Shown here piece after piece: positions 5,234-6,047 of a DNA stretch of 6,047 bases (its first letter is position 1; the number at the start of each line of letters is the position of its first letter). The notes beneath the pieces were generated by a model. That model saw only the letters and a program-made list of their open reading frames with translations. It searched no databases and had not been told where the DNA came from. Both the position numbers and the translations under genes were made by a program. Source of the DNA: Acidobacteriota bacterium (GTDB lineage Bacteria > Acidobacteriota > Terriglobia > Terriglobales > Acidobacteriaceae); NCBI GenBank assembly GCA_021778875.1, contig JAJYBT010000190.1:1-6047 (forward strand), given 5' to 3'.

Positions 5234-6047
5234 GCCTCTTTGACGCTACCCCGCCCGGCCCACTCGACGCGCAAAGAAACCCGCCGCGCGCCGGGGCTCC
5301 GCTCGCCGAGCGCATGCGCCCCCATACCCTCGACGAGTACAGCGGGCAGGAGCATCTCCTCGGCCCCGGCAAGCCCCTGCGCGTGCAGATCGACCGCGAC
5401 GACCCCAGCTCCATGATCTTCTGGGGCCCGCCCGGCGTGGGCAAAACCACCCTTGCCAAGATCATCGCGGAAACCACCCACGCCAACTTCGTCGAGTTCT
5501 CCGCCGTCCTCAGCGGCATCAAGGAGATCAAGCTGGTGATGGCCGCCGCCGAGCGCGCCGCCGAGATGCACGCCCGCACCATCCTCTTCGTCGACGAGAT
5601 TCACCGCTTCAACAAGGCCCAGCAGGATGCCTTTCTCCCCTACGTCGAGCGCGGCACCATTCGTCTCATCGGCGCCACCACAGAGAATCCCTCCTTCGAG
5701 ATCATCTCCGCGCTGCTCTCCCGCTGCCGCGTCTATGTCCTAAAGCCGCTCAGCGAAGAGCGCATCGTCGCCCTGCTGCGCCGCGCGCTCCAGGACGCCG
5801 AACGCGGCCTTGGCGCCTCGCAGCTCACCGCGGACGACGAGGCGCTCCAGCTCATAGCCGACTACTCCAGCGGCGACTGCCGCAGCGCCTTCAACACCCT
5901 CGAAGTCGCCGCCCAGCTCGCTCTCGACAGCGACAAACACATCTCCAAAAGCAAAGCCGCGGAAGCCGTCCAGCAGCGCGTCCTCATCTATGACAAGTCC
6001 GGCGAGGAGCACTACAACCTCATCTCCGCGCTGCACAAAAGCGTGCG
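5230..6047 (+). CDS. rarA: Replication-associated recombination protein A (RarA/MgsA, AAA+ ATPase), 3' end outside window
   Basis: An AAA+ ATPase of the RarA/Mgs1/WRNIP1 family, related to clamp-loader subunits, which acts in the cytoplasm at stalled or gapped replication forks and interacts with single-stranded-DNA-binding protein. The first 272 codons are visible. Landmarks are PLAERMRPHTLDEYSGQEHLLG (24-45), Walker A GPPGVGKTT (66-74, K72), Walker B ILFVDEIHRFNKAQQDA (118-134, D122-E123), sensor 1 GATTENPSF (148-156), the arginine finger in LLSRCR (R165), and sensor 2 GDCRSAFNTLE (215-225, R218). The lid continues to the window end; the rest of the lid and the C-terminal tetramerisation domain lie outside. 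The start ATG overlaps the methyltransferase stop in an ATGA junction, with a GGTGG ribosome-site-like stretch six bases upstream inside that gene, so translation is probably coupled. The N-terminal SLFD lies before the conserved PLAERMRP block. Confidence 0.96.
   Translation, partial: MSLFDATPPGPLDAQRNPPRAGAPLAERMRPHTLDEYSGQEHLLGPGKPLRVQIDRDDPSSMIFWGPPGVGKTTLAKIIAETTHANFVEFSAVLSGIKEIKLVMAAAERAAEMHARTILFVDEIHRFNKAQQDAFLPYVERGTIRLIGATTENPSFEIISALLSRCRVYVLKPLSEERIVALLRRALQDAERGLGASQLTADDEALQLIADYSSGDCRSAFNTLEVAAQLALDSDKHISKSKAAEAVQQRVLIYDKSGEEHYNLISALHKSV

Noticed and set aside
1..6047. CRISPR array, insertion sequence, prophage, toxin-antitoxin or defence system
   Set aside because: I saw no regularly spaced repeats, terminal inverted repeats, transposase or integrase motifs, or small paired genes; nearly all of the window is taken by six recognisable chromosomal genes.

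Overview
The window is GC-rich, densely coded bacterial chromosome. I find six genes, four complete and one cut at each end, and no RNA gene, mobile element, CRISPR array or prophage part. The mix of a secreted GH31 glycosidase with housekeeping genes, the high GC and the codon style would suit an acidobacterium (Acidobacteriaceae-like). That placement is impression only, because the window has no phylogenetic marker.

Layout. (1) 1-1972, minus strand: N-terminal 656 residues of a signal-peptide-bearing GH31 glycosidase; its 3' end lies outside the window. (2) 1973-2097: a 125-bp divergent intergenic region. (3) 2098-2988, plus strand: a polytopic membrane protein of the DUF92/TIGR00297 family. 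(4) After an 18-bp convergent gap, a minus-strand pair transcribed from the 4.3-kb side: a TsaC/Sua5-type threonylcarbamoyl-AMP synthase (3634-4278, TTG start), then, 9 bp downstream, a membrane-anchored DUF218/YdcF-like protein (3007-3624). (5) 4279-4429: a second divergent intergenic region, visibly lower in GC, holding candidate promoters for both sides. (6) 4430-5233, plus strand: a SpoU/TrmH-type RNA 2'-O-methyltransferase. Its stop overlaps the start of rarA (5230 to the window end), an AAA+ ATPase of replication-fork maintenance.

The genes do not form one pathway. Two act on translation (tRNA t6A synthesis and RNA ribose methylation), one on replication repair, one on extracellular or periplasmic carbohydrate breakdown, and two are membrane or envelope proteins of uncertain role. 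The two operon pairs are supported only by spacing or overlap.

The clearest pattern not tied to a single gene is a third-codon-position skew that flips with coding strand. Minus-strand genes favour G-ending codons and plus-strand genes favour C-ending codons, so the plus strand is C-rich throughout. I do not see an undescribed defence or mobile system here; this looks like an ordinary chromosomal region.
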